From positions 248,001 through 312,000 of the forward strand of contig VXBP01000359.1 of the NCBI GenBank assembly GCA_013400115.1: 64,000 bases of DNA. Direction: 5' to 3'. Origin of the DNA: Rhinopomastus cyanomelas. Taxonomy: Eukaryota > Chordata > Aves > Bucerotiformes > Rhinopomastidae. The translations under genes and the position numbers were made by a program. Positions 1-9,603 of the stretch are shown piece after piece. Numbering within the stretch: the stretch's first letter is position 1; each line of letters starts with the position of its first letter. Below the pieces are notes generated by a model. The model saw nothing but the letters and a program-made list of their open reading frames with translations, was not told where the DNA came from and ran no database searches.

Positions 1-704
1 GACAGATGCTTTTGCTAAGAAATAGTAGTGATGTCTTAGAACTAACATGCCTTTGGGCTCTGACAGACATTTGGCAGTAGTTGGAACTGAGTGTCTGAAC
101 TGGTTACTGGCTCTCACCTTGTCTATCCCTGATTTAGTTTGTCTACACCAGACTGAGGTCACAGAGCCGGTTTACGAGCACCTCATATGGCCCCGTAGTC
201 AGCAATGGCAATGTCTGCCAGAGAAAAGGGAGAAGATTAGGAGAAGGAATGAGGAATGAAAGCACAAATAGCTGGACGATTGTAGCTAAATTTTTAATAT
301 CTTTTTTAATAATGTAATTGGACAAAAGAACTGATTGAAAAACTAGTATTTGGGATTGTACATTTCTGAGCAGACAACTCTTTGAAGTGCCAGCTCACTT
401 GAAGATCTCATGTGAGTTTAGTCTTGGTGGAACATGATGACATTCAAAGACCAGTTTGCTGATAGGTAATACTGGGTAAAAAGATGTGTTTCCTGTGCAT
501 AATTGGAGCAGTTTATGATTTAGAACTCAACAGCTTTTAAGAGATTAATGTTTTGTTGCTAGATGAACTGCTGGGGCCTCATCAGGGAGATGGATGCTCC
601 TTCTACAAAAGGTTTATTAATCCATTTTGAAGGTTTTTTCCCAAGAGTGTGATAACATCAAACAATGAGTGAAGTTCATTTGTTCAATATGAGGTCTTAA
701 ACAA
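1..704. other. Unique non-coding DNA, no feature seen
   Basis: AT-rich, CpG-poor sequence with stops in all frames. The only open frames are short (70 codons or fewer), overlap on opposite strands and match no family I know. I see no repeat, RNA gene or promoter signal here. Confidence 0.6.
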
Positions 705-799
705 CCAAGTCTAGTTGGGAGGCGTCACTGCCCATGACAGGGAGGATGGAGTAGATGGTCCCCACGGTCCCTTCCAAACGGAGCCTGTGATTCTATGAT
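705..799 (+). mobile_element. CR1: CR1 LINE, 3' tail fragment (old)
   Basis: Only the last ~95 bases of a CR1 remain. It reads a degraded 'tctagttgggaggcgtcac', then 'cccatgacagggaggatgg', the hairpin-side 'tcccttccaaa' and the terminal 'tgattctatga' octamer. This is the usual 5'-truncated non-LTR retrotransposon remnant. The ATTCTATG-type tail and many differences from the young copies in this window point to an older subfamily. It carries no coding sequence. Confidence 0.85.
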
Positions 800-2256
800 A
801 TGGCATTCTTGCATCAGTTTGACAAGCCCACACCTCGACCTATTCCTTTTCTTTCCTGGGTTCACCTTTCTGGTTCTTTGTGGCCATATTTATTCAAGAG
901 CGTAACACTGTAATTTTCTTGTGCTTTGTCAAAGCCGCTGTGGCAGAGATGTCTAAATATCACAATTCAGTGCTAACTTGAGGATCTCACCGTGTGTGGG
1001 CGCATGGTACTCACAAGATCCAGTCATCAGACACGTTGCTGGTTTTCCATCTGAAGGAGCAAAGGTTTTACGAGAGATTCTGTTTGCAAATAGATAGGGC
1101 TGCACTCAGGTGTATCTTATCGAAAGGGGCTGCTGGCATGGGCTGATGTTAATCAAGAGCACCTTGTCTCAACAGGAGCTCATTTCTCTTCCGCTCCCTT
1201 TAAAAGGTTGCCACAGGTTTTCAGAGAAGTGGTTTGTTTGAGCTTTTTAGTTATTTGTTAGTAGAGATTGCTTCTAGTAAAAGACTGCTTATGAAGTTAG
1301 GTGAGTTTAAATAAAAGTCAGGAAGCATCCGCAGTACTCAAGATTTGGGGAAATTTAGTAGCAGATGAGATTTGCTCTTGTGATTTAATCAGGTCAATGG
1401 AAGAATAAATGGCTGGAATCATCTCCTGTGTACTTTGGGCATTTCACGACCTGAAAGTAAAGTGGTAAGTACTTTTTGAAAAGTTAGAGCTGTTGCTTTC
1501 TTTACATGTTATGATATCTTTAAATAAATTATGTCACCCACATAAAGAAAACTGAAAACAGTGGCTGTGCTAGTGGAGACAGTGAGACAATACTTTATGT
1601 GGTAGGTCTACCTGCATTCTCCAGCCTAAGTGGGTTTATTATCATTCGGTAGCTTCACCTTGAAAAGAGCTGTTGTCATCGAGTTGAACTTGCACATTCT
1701 ACAGGTTTACGTCAGTCATGTCACTCAGCAGTTCCACTGCACTTCTTTTGGGGTTTAGAAAATGCATAAACCAAGATATATCTGTGGCAATTCATGTTAC
1801 TGAGAGATAAAGTGTTATTATGTCTCTTTTAACTTGTGGTTGCTATGCAAACCGTGACAGGATGTTAAAATGTGTTTTGTTTGACTACATGTTTACAAGC
1901 TCAAGTATTTATTAATTTGTGGCTTAAAACACTTTGTTTTCTTGTTGTTAAACTGTGATGACTGGTCTTAAACATGTCATGGAAGAAGACAGTTGGTTAG
2001 TTCATTTACCCTCTGATTTTTTTTCCTAATGACTATTCAAACTTCAGTGCTACTCAGTGCTATTTTCAAATGATTTAAATAGTTGGGTTTTTTCTTTTCC
2101 TCCTGCTTCTCAAAAATATGCAAACAAGTTGGTCCTCAACTCACAAATGTCTTGGAAGTTGCTTTTCAGCTCCTCGATTTGCCTCAGGATACAGGTTTCT
2201 ATATCTCATTGCACTGGAGTTGCTGGTTTATATTATGACCTTGTGAAACTCTTAGG
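800..2256. other. Unique non-coding DNA, no feature seen
   Basis: AT-rich sequence with short homopolymer runs and no sustained open frame. I see no repeat family, RNA gene or exon-like stretch flanked by convincing splice sites. Confidence 0.55.
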
Positions 2257-2640
2257 GAATCATGGCATTATTGAGACTGGAGAAGACTTCAAAGATCATC
2301 AAGTCCAGCCTATGACCTAACATCACCACAATCTAGACCATGGCACTAAGTGCAACATCCAGGCTTTCCTTAAACACCTCCAGGATGGTGACTCTCTACC
2401 ACTGCTTTGGGCAGTCCATTCCACCTGTCTACAACTTCCTACAACTTGTAGAGAGGGAGGAGGTCCCCCCCCGAGTTGCCTCCTCTGCAGTCGAAACAAC
2501 CCCAGCTCCCTCAGCCTCTCCTCACATTACTTTCCCCTCTAGTCCCTGCCCCAGTCTCGTTGCTCTCCTCTAGACCAGCTCCACCACCTCAACATCTTTC
2601 TTGATGTGAGGGGCCCAGAAAGTAGCAAGATGTACATCAG
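2257..2640 (-). mobile_element. CR1: CR1 LINE, 3' fragment (old), minus strand
   Basis: Reads as a reversed CR1. The 3' tail is at the left ('aatcatggcattattgagac', 'agatcatcaagtccagcc'). It is followed by 'ttaaacacctccaggatgg', a degraded 'cagcctgttccag' block and the reversed end of ORF2 ('cccagctccctcagcctctc', 'gatgtgaggggcccagaaa'). A C-rich run near 2466 and small indels break the ORF2 frame. About 380 bases survive, a 5'-truncated old copy. Confidence 0.9.
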
Positions 2641-5249
2641 ATTATTTTATTCCTTGAATTTATGAGCACTTCAGTGAATTTCATATTTTAAAAAGAAAAC
2701 TCCCTGTATTAGGAGGGAATTAAATTAGCTGAGAAAAAAATAACTCATGGAAATCTGCTTTTAAAATTGCTGTGCTACTTTGACTATATTGTCATCAGTT
2801 ATTACTGTATTACCTAACCTGCATAATTCAAGGTTTGTTAAGAGAAAGTTTTGTGTTTTGGGGTTTTTTTTAACATCAACATGATTTTAACTAAAAGAGA
2901 GAGAAGAAGCCTGCAGGCTTCTCTTTTGGGGCAGAATGTGAGCCTTCAAATAAGATGATGAAGGGATAAAAAGCAACCACATGTTTCAGTGCAAGTTCAA
3001 GTCCTCAATGATAGATCATTATGAGGATGCCATTTACATGAAAATTAATGCTTTCTTGAGATGTTACATCTGTAGAAGAAATTATCACAAGCATAGGGTT
3101 GGGGGCATTGTCCTCACTTCCCTTTTTGGTCAGTGCTGCTAACAGATATTTTCTTTGGAGCAAAGATCAGTCTTGTCCTTACTCAAAATGTTTATTTTCT
3201 CCTTCATGTTTTGCAGAACAAAACAAATCAAATCCTTCTTTTATTCTTTTCACTCCCATAAGATTTCCTTTTCATAATATGTAGCCACCTCCAAAGGATT
3301 TGTGATCTCCTGTGATTTGATACGTGTGTTGTCCTGTGACTGTGAAGACTGAGAGATTCTGGGGGTGTGGAGTTTAAGCCGCTTAAATTCCAGCTAATTT
3401 TATGCAGTGTTTCCAAGAAACTGATGACTTCACAAACGTGTGAATTTAAGCCAGAAGTCCAACAAAGTTGTAGGGGTTTTCAGAACAGAAACTTTTGTTC
3501 AAGCTTATCTCTTGAGCTGAGATGTGTGTTTGTAGTAAGAAGGAAGGAGGAGTGTTGGTATCTTTTGTTCCCTCATAATATTGAGTGACTGAGATCTGTC
3601 TGGAAAGGGTTTTTTAGTTTTGCTTTGTTTGAGTTGTAATGTCTTGAAAATAGTTACATTTACTGAAGGGGAAGGACCAAACCAGGCGGTTCAGTTTTGT
3701 GAAGGAGATCATTGACAGGAAGATTACAAAAAATAAAAGCATAAATTAGTGAGACCAGTCCTTCATAAATTAGAGTAGAATTCAAAACGCAGTTTTCATC
3801 CAAAAAAAATGTGTGCACGTTCTTCTCTGATCTTCTTGCATTTTCTGCATTGAGTAACTTGTTGTACTCGTATGCAGAGAGAAATCTTTATGTCACTACT
3901 GCAAAATATAAAGGATTTAGAAGAGAAGTCGGGGACATCCTGAAAACTGGGATTGCTGCATATAGTTTCTTACAGCCAGAGCCAAACTGCACCTCGTGAA
4001 ACTGCTGAACTTACTAAAACTTACCAGATTGAAAAATAAGTGTTTATCCATGTGTATGGCTTTGCAAAACATTCAGAAACCACAACCAACACCACACTAG
4101 AAGCTTTTACACCCACACACAGCGACACTGCAGAGGACCTAATGCCACCATTTGTGCCATCAGCAAACAGGGATGCACTAGTTTTGCAGTGTGAAGCTCC
4201 ACACGTTATACTGAGTTCAATTCGAAGCGCTCTTGTTGTTAATTATTGAGGAAGAAAGTTGGGTTTAAGCATTCATCTCACTCCAAGTGTACAAGTTCTA
4301 GTTCTGTCATGTGTAATGAAGTCGCCTAACAAGGGATAAAAGATTATTGGCAGGAAAAGACAACTGCAGTACATTAAAAGCAGATTAAGGTTGTAAGAAA
4401 AAACAGTGGCAGGAAAGAAATTCACAGTTAAGGGGAAAAGGCTCCATATGTCTTCTAACACCGACATACAACTGGGGGCACTGAGGAAGTCATTAAGGAG
4501 ATACCCCATTGTGTGCTGGAATTACAAGACATATGGCACTATCCCTAAACTGTGGATTTTCTTGATTATCTACCATCAGCATACAATTCTAGTGCTTTTC
4601 AAAACCTGTTTCAAAGGGGGAAAGCAATAACCTACAGTTCCATTAGAAGTAGTTTTCTTGTGCAAGAAGTATTATATTGCCTGCCTGTATCCTTCTGACT
4701 GCCAGAGCATACAAACACTTTCACGACACCCATGGACTGCAGAGAACAGCAGAGCTCAAACCCCACTGCCAAAAAATGAAGTAGCAGTAGCAAATAAATT
4801 TGCTCTATTCCACAATCCACATAAAATTTGAGTATAAATTCTAAGTTTCAAGGAAACCATGGAGGTAAAAACCCCTGGTAGTGAAGCCATCATTGCCCAT
4901 CTAGTTTACAGTAGCAGTTGCTAATGTATCCTAACTCGATAGGTATCCGTAGCTTGCAGTAGCACGTGCATGGGTCACCTAAAAACCTACCATTTTAGGC
5001 TATTTTAGAAGCATCTCATAACTCAAACCATGCTAGCATGACCAAGATACTCAGTTTGGCACTACAGCACCAAACCTCTCAGGAGATACTTCTCATTGAG
5101 TAAAAGTGCTGTGATAAAATGTGCATTCAGCCACAACCCAAAGTTACCTGTGAACTTAGTGTCTCACCTGATGATCATGTGAGATGATCATTAACACTTA
5201 ATGAAATAGGAATGTGAACGTAAAGAATAGGCATCAACCCTGCATTTGT
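2641..5249. other. Unique non-coding DNA
   Basis: No repeat family or exon recognised. The open frames are short and uninformative. It includes the small palindrome at 2905-2922. Base composition is like the rest of the window's unique DNA. Confidence 0.55.
2905..2922. repeat. 18-bp perfect palindrome
   Basis: The sequence agaagcctgcaggcttct equals its own reverse complement, centred on a PstI-type CTGCAG. The flanks are purine-rich on the left and pyrimidine-rich on the right, so a few more imperfect pairs are possible. No function is implied; palindromes of this length can occur by chance in large genomes. Confidence 0.8.
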
Positions 5250-5873
5250 AGACCTAATGCACAAAGCTGTTGTGAAACCAGCATTTTGTAGCTTCCCTGC
5301 ACAGTACAAAATTTGGTTCATAATTTGGGGAACAGGAGAGGTGCTTGAGGACTGGAAGACAGCAAATGTCACTCCAATCTTCAAAAAAGATGAGAAGAAG
5401 GACCCAGTTAACTATAGACAGGTCAGCCTCACCTCCATCCAAGGAAAGGTGATGGAACAATTCATCCTTGACACTGTCTGTAGGCACAGCAAGGACAAGT
5501 GGGACATTAAGGACAGTCAGCATGGCTTCACCACAGGGAAGTCATGCTTGACCAGCTTGATGGCCTTTTATGAGGGCACAGCCAGGTGGATAGATGATGG
5601 CAAAGCAGTGGATGTGGTCTGTCTTCACCTCAGTAATGGGTGTAAGCTGGAACGTAAGAAGTTCCACGTAAACATGAGAAGGAACCTCTTTCACGGTAGG
5701 GGTGATAGACCATTGGAATGGGCTGCCCAGGAGGGTTGTGGAGTCTCCTTCTCTGGAGAAGTTTTAAACCCACCTGGATGTGTGACTTGGTCTAGGTGGT
5801 CCTGGTGTGTCAGGGGGATTGGACTAGATGATCTTTCAAGGTCCCTTCCACTCCCTAATGTTCTGTAATAAAC
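5250..5873 (+). mobile_element. CR1: CR1 LINE with internal deletion (RT fragment joined to 3' end)
   Basis: The first ~350 bases encode the start of the CR1 reverse transcriptase. At about 5605 the sequence jumps to the ORF2 C-terminus ('gggtgtaagctggaacgtaa') and runs through the 3' UTR ('gggggattggactagatgat', 'tcccttccactccctaatgt'). Everything between the early RT and the ORF2 C-terminus is missing, about 1.2 kb judged from family structure. The tail is of the younger type. The left boundary is uncertain by tens of bases because the first residues are poorly conserved. Confidence 0.9.
5257..5868 (+). pseudogene. CR1 ORF2 remnant: early RT fused in frame to ORF2 C-terminus and tail
   Basis: A 203-codon open frame. 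Residues ~26-110 match the N-terminal part of a CR1 reverse transcriptase: 'GEVLEDWKTANVTPIFKK', 'DPVNYRQVSLTS', 'GKVMEQFIL', 'SQHGFTTGKSCLTSLMAFY', 'DDGKAVDVV'. It stops just before the catalytic DFSKAFD motif. After the deletion, residues ~115-165 resemble the ORF2 C-terminus ('GCKLERKKFHVNMRRN', 'LEWAAQEG'), and the rest is translated 3' UTR. The RT palm with its catalytic aspartates (FADD) is absent, so no enzyme can be made. The open frame probably survives by chance. Confidence 0.85.
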
Positions 5874-6655
5874 TCAGAGAGGCCTTTGAAACGTGTCCAT
5901 TAAAATAATGCATGTGAAGGCTCCCTCTGACTTCAGTGGGCTTCATCTGGGCTAGTGGCAGAGCTAAGAAGTTAGTGAGTTTTGTATTTGATAAAATTGC
6001 TTGACAAAGGCTATGGGGTTATGCACTCTGCTGTACACAATCAATAACAGATTCTTCTTTATGGCCAACTGTGATAAATGATTCCGTACAAGTTAAACAT
6101 CTTAGTCCTATTTACTTCATAGATTAATTTATGACTACGTTCAGAACTATTGTCAGTAAATACAACAGACTTCATACTGTCGTATCCTTACTAGTATGAA
6201 ACCTTTTTAAAGCATTTCTTATTTTCTACGCATTTTGGCAAAATGTAGTTTCATGTACTCCACTAATACTGCATTAATAATCTTTTAGTACCATTTAATT
6301 TTTTAGCAAATTAACATAATGAACTGCACTTGAAAACTATGCACAATTTCATTAAGATATTTATTTCAACTTGGTAAAATGAATCCATAATAAGGCTACA
6401 AAAAAAATCTATTAGCGGAGCTGTTGCGTTTCCTGGCACGTTTTCATTACTGCTAATTATCTCACTTGAGTCGATGGTTCAACCAGAGATGTGCGAGACA
6501 CTCGGTAAAGGTCTGGCCTGAGTATGAAATTCAGTGTTACAGGCTGTAAAACGGATGTACCATAACCTGTGGCACTGTGGCCTTCAGGTATCGGCGAGGT
6601 CTCCCACGTGGCAGGTCAGACCCTCTTAAGCAGAATCACTCTTAGCCCCTCAGTT
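5874..6655. other. AT-rich unique DNA, possible conserved non-coding element
   Basis: No gene or repeat recognised. The part at ~6060-6480 is unusually AT-rich with many TAAT/ATTA cores and long stretches without CpG. That is the look of vertebrate conserved non-coding elements, but this is only an impression from composition. Confidence 0.3.
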
Positions 6656-6731
6656 TGTCCCTGCCCATGGCAGGAAGGCTGGGACTAGAAGATCTCTGAG
6701 GTCCCTTTCAACCATTGTATGATTCTATAAT
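6656..6731 (+). mobile_element. CR1: CR1 LINE, 3' tail fragment (old)
   Basis: A short CR1 end: 'ctgcccatggcaggaaggct', 'gggactagaagatctctgag', 'gtccctttcaacca' and the terminal 'tatgattctata'. The preceding ~90 bases (ca 6570-6655) may be a very worn continuation, but I cannot align them with confidence. Confidence 0.85.
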
Positions 6732-9307
6732 AGAGGCTGAAATGCTGACTAAACTACTTTTTCCCCTCTATGACTAATGCCAAGTTGGCTACTAAAGAGA
6801 GGCTGCTCTGATACAAGCAGAATGATCATATTTTATCTGAATTTAACCTAAATTTCTTTCATACCTTTGAAAAAGAGTCTCCATGTGTGAGTTTTCTCAT
6901 GTGGGGGAAGTTGGGACCCTGCAAGAGTCTGGTACTCTGACCATTGGAAATACCCTCTCTTAATTCGAAGCCTGAAGATCCCAACAAGACTTTCAATAAG
7001 GCTTGGCCCTAGGTTTAAAATGAAAGTAAAGATTATAAAGGAAGATGACTTAAAACCTGATAGTGAGGAATTTTGTTGTAGGTGGAGGCAAGAGAGGAGG
7101 TGCAGCTGTTTGCTTTGCAGGAGTGAGTGTCTGAGTAGCAACCAGTGTCCTTCTTACCCTGATGGCGGGTTGTTTGACCCTGAATTCCTCTTCAGTGCGG
7201 ATGCTTTACTCAAATCAGGGTCATCTGAGAAGCTTTCAGTGTCAGAAGAGGAGCTGGCTCAAGGTGCCTTTCACATTTCTACTACCTAGAACAATACTGG
7301 AAGTAAAAGTATGACCTGGATTCACATGCAGAGGCTGGGCTGCTCCCAAGGCAAAGCATATTTTCATGTTGCACGGTGCTGATGCCAGAACTACAATTTA
7401 GCTCTTAAAAGTCATGGAAATAGTATTGATTAAACATGAGAAAAATAACTGTTGATTGTTCATGGTTTTCACTGCTTAGGACAAAGAGTATCCCCAGGGA
7501 GAGCGTAGTAAGATTTATTTTTTTAACCAAAGTTTGAATACCGTGGTTGCAGTTGAAATGTATTGTAAGCAAATGTGAGGTTCACTTTTAATGGAAAAGG
7601 GGGGGGGGGGTATGATTTATCTGTGGTGGATGAAAGCTTGTGGGAATCCTATGGTGGTATCTGGAATGCTTCTCTGGAAGTAAAGGATTATCATTAACAT
7701 AGGTTTTGGTTGAAAATGGGTTAATTTCCGAATCAGTGATATTCCTGCAAAGAGAATCCCCCCTTTTGCATTCTGCACGGGACTGTGTGCTTTCCAGCTA
7801 CACTGCAGAAAACTCCTGGTCTTCAGAACTGTGTGAGATTTCAACAAGCAGCAGATGAGTGAGGGTTGGTCATTATCCAACTGTGGAGTTTGGAAGGCTT
7901 CCCATGGTCTGCTGAATGAAACATTTTTAGATCAAAGCTGGGAAGGGGTTGGCAGGAAGAGGCGATGGCCCATGAAAGTGGGAAAGCAGAACTGTCCAAT
8001 AACCTTCCCTCCCCTTGCCAGTGGACTATTTGGATGAAAACAAAGAACCAAACACATTCTACAGATGCTTGAGTAAAACCTTCCTCAAAATGTATCATTT
8101 ACGAGCGCTCATAAATGAAAGCTCGGGTTTAGCACATCCTCAGTACAGGGAAATATTTCTTTGTGTGTGTCCACAAAGGCACTGTGGGTTGGTTGGAGAT
8201 TTTTGATGGGTTTGTTTTTAACTCCTCCTGCCTTTTTGGGTTTGTTTTTTTCCTTTTAGAGTGGTATTTTTAAATGGGGGGTATCTGTTGCTTATTGTTC
8301 ACTGAAGTACCGTTTACTGAAGACAATGTATTTCCCTCCCCTCGTAGTTACCGGCTGGTCAACACTGTTAGCAGATGCCAAGCCATAGAACACAGTTTTC
8401 CAGAAAATGGCATCTGGCTCCCTGGCAGAGGTTTTGGAGCTGCAGCTGGGTCTGGGTGGCTGCTGAGGGAGTATGTGGTCCACCCTGTCGTTCTAGCTGC
8501 TATTTACCTTTGGCTCACCTTTGATTCTGAATCATTTAAGCATTTGTGGCTTTCTGCAGCACTGTCAAACATCAGACTTCCAAACAGCTTGATGTAGGTC
8601 CGTTCCCAGTTAGGCAGAAGATGACCGTTTTGCTTATTTTTTGCACATCCATGTCAATGCTAAACCTGCTCGTTATGCCGGCAGGTGGTTTATTTATCCA
8701 CCAGGACACATGATGCAAACACATGTAGAAGTATTCATTTAAAGGGAAAAAGAAAGAGAATCTTACCATCTTTCTGTGAATGCAAATGCAATCACACCTG
8801 ATGGCATTCTGCAGTTAGAAGGTACCACAGGCTGAACTGTTGCATTAAAGCTGCTGCTGTTATTGTATGCCCCAGAGGCAGAGCCCTCCATTTGGGAGCA
8901 CCTGCACCACTTGTACCTCACACACACCCTCTAGGGCTGGCTGGGGATTTTGCCCAGTACCCTACAGAACGAGCCAACATACAAGGATCTCAGTAGGGGG
9001 TCAGTAGAACCAAGTTCTCCTGATCCAGCTCTCAACCTTTTATGTTGGAGGAATCATCAGCTCGCTGCATTTTGCTTCTGTGTTTATCCACGTGTTACCA
9101 CACATCTCGATGTGCTCACAGTGGTGAGCACAGCTTTTGTGGTGAGCAGACTCAATTTCTGGAGGTTCTGTGTAGTAATAGGGTTTTTTTGCTGCCTGAA
9201 ACACTGGTTTTGTACCTCTACTGTGGTGCTGTGGAGGAACTGCACTGAGTATAGCTGATGTCACTTTACTCTTCCTTTTCAGACTTGGGGACTACTAAGT
9301 CCCAAGT
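6732..9307. other. Unique non-coding DNA
   Basis: No exon or repeat family recognised. An 89-codon frame at 7020-7289 (+) starting MKVKIIKEDDLKPDSEE looks mildly protein-like, but I recognise no domain and see no good splice or start context. A G12 run lies at 7599-7610. Confidence 0.5.
7599..7610 (+). repeat. G12 homopolymer
   Basis: Twelve consecutive G follow an A-rich stretch. Such runs are length-unstable and hard to sequence, so the exact length is doubtful. On its own it is too short for a strong intramolecular quadruplex. Confidence 0.9.
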
Positions 9308-9430
9308 GGAAAATGTTCAAGGCTGGGTTGGATGGGGCTGTGGGTGACCTGGTCTGGTGAGATGCATTGCTGCCCATGGCAGGGAGCTGGGGGCATAAAA
9401 CAACCTCTGGTTCTGTCATAGCTTTCTATC
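9308..9430 (+). mobile_element. CR1: CR1 LINE, 3' tail fragment (old)
   Basis: Matches the end of an old CR1: 'gttcaaggctgggttggatg', 'gggctgtgggtgacctggtc', 'tgcccatggcagggagctgg', with a worn 'ttctgtcatagctttcta' tail. Its 3' end lies within 2-3 bases of the 3' end of an opposite-strand CR1, forming a tail-to-tail pair. The two members are from different subfamilies, so they are separate insertions. Confidence 0.85.
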
Positions 9431-9432
9431 GT

Positions 9433-9603
9433 ATCATAGAATCGTAGAATCATTAGGGATTGGAAGGGACCAGAAAGATCTAGTCCAATCCCCCTGGCAC
9501 AGCAGGATCACCCAGACCAAGTCACACAGGAACACATCCAGGCGGGTTTTAAATGTCTCCAGAGAAGGAGACTCCACAGCCCCCCTGGGCAGCCTGTTCC
9601 AAT
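9433..9603 (-). mobile_element. CR1: CR1 LINE, 3' fragment (young), minus strand
   Basis: Reversed tail 'atcatagaatcgtagaatca', then 'gggattggaagggaccagaa', 'tccaatccccctggcacagc', 'aggatcacccagaccaagtc' and 'ctccagagaaggagactcca', ending inside the reversed ORF2 C-terminus at 'agcctgttccaatga'. It is close to the young subfamily. It contains the reversed ORF2 stop (GTC TAG read from the minus strand is altered here to GTC TGG) and the hairpin. About 170 bases survive, truncated at 5'. Confidence 0.93.

Noticed and set aside
7020..7289. 89-codon plus-strand frame as an exon
   Set aside because: Acidic, mildly protein-like, but no recognised domain and no clear flanking splice sites.
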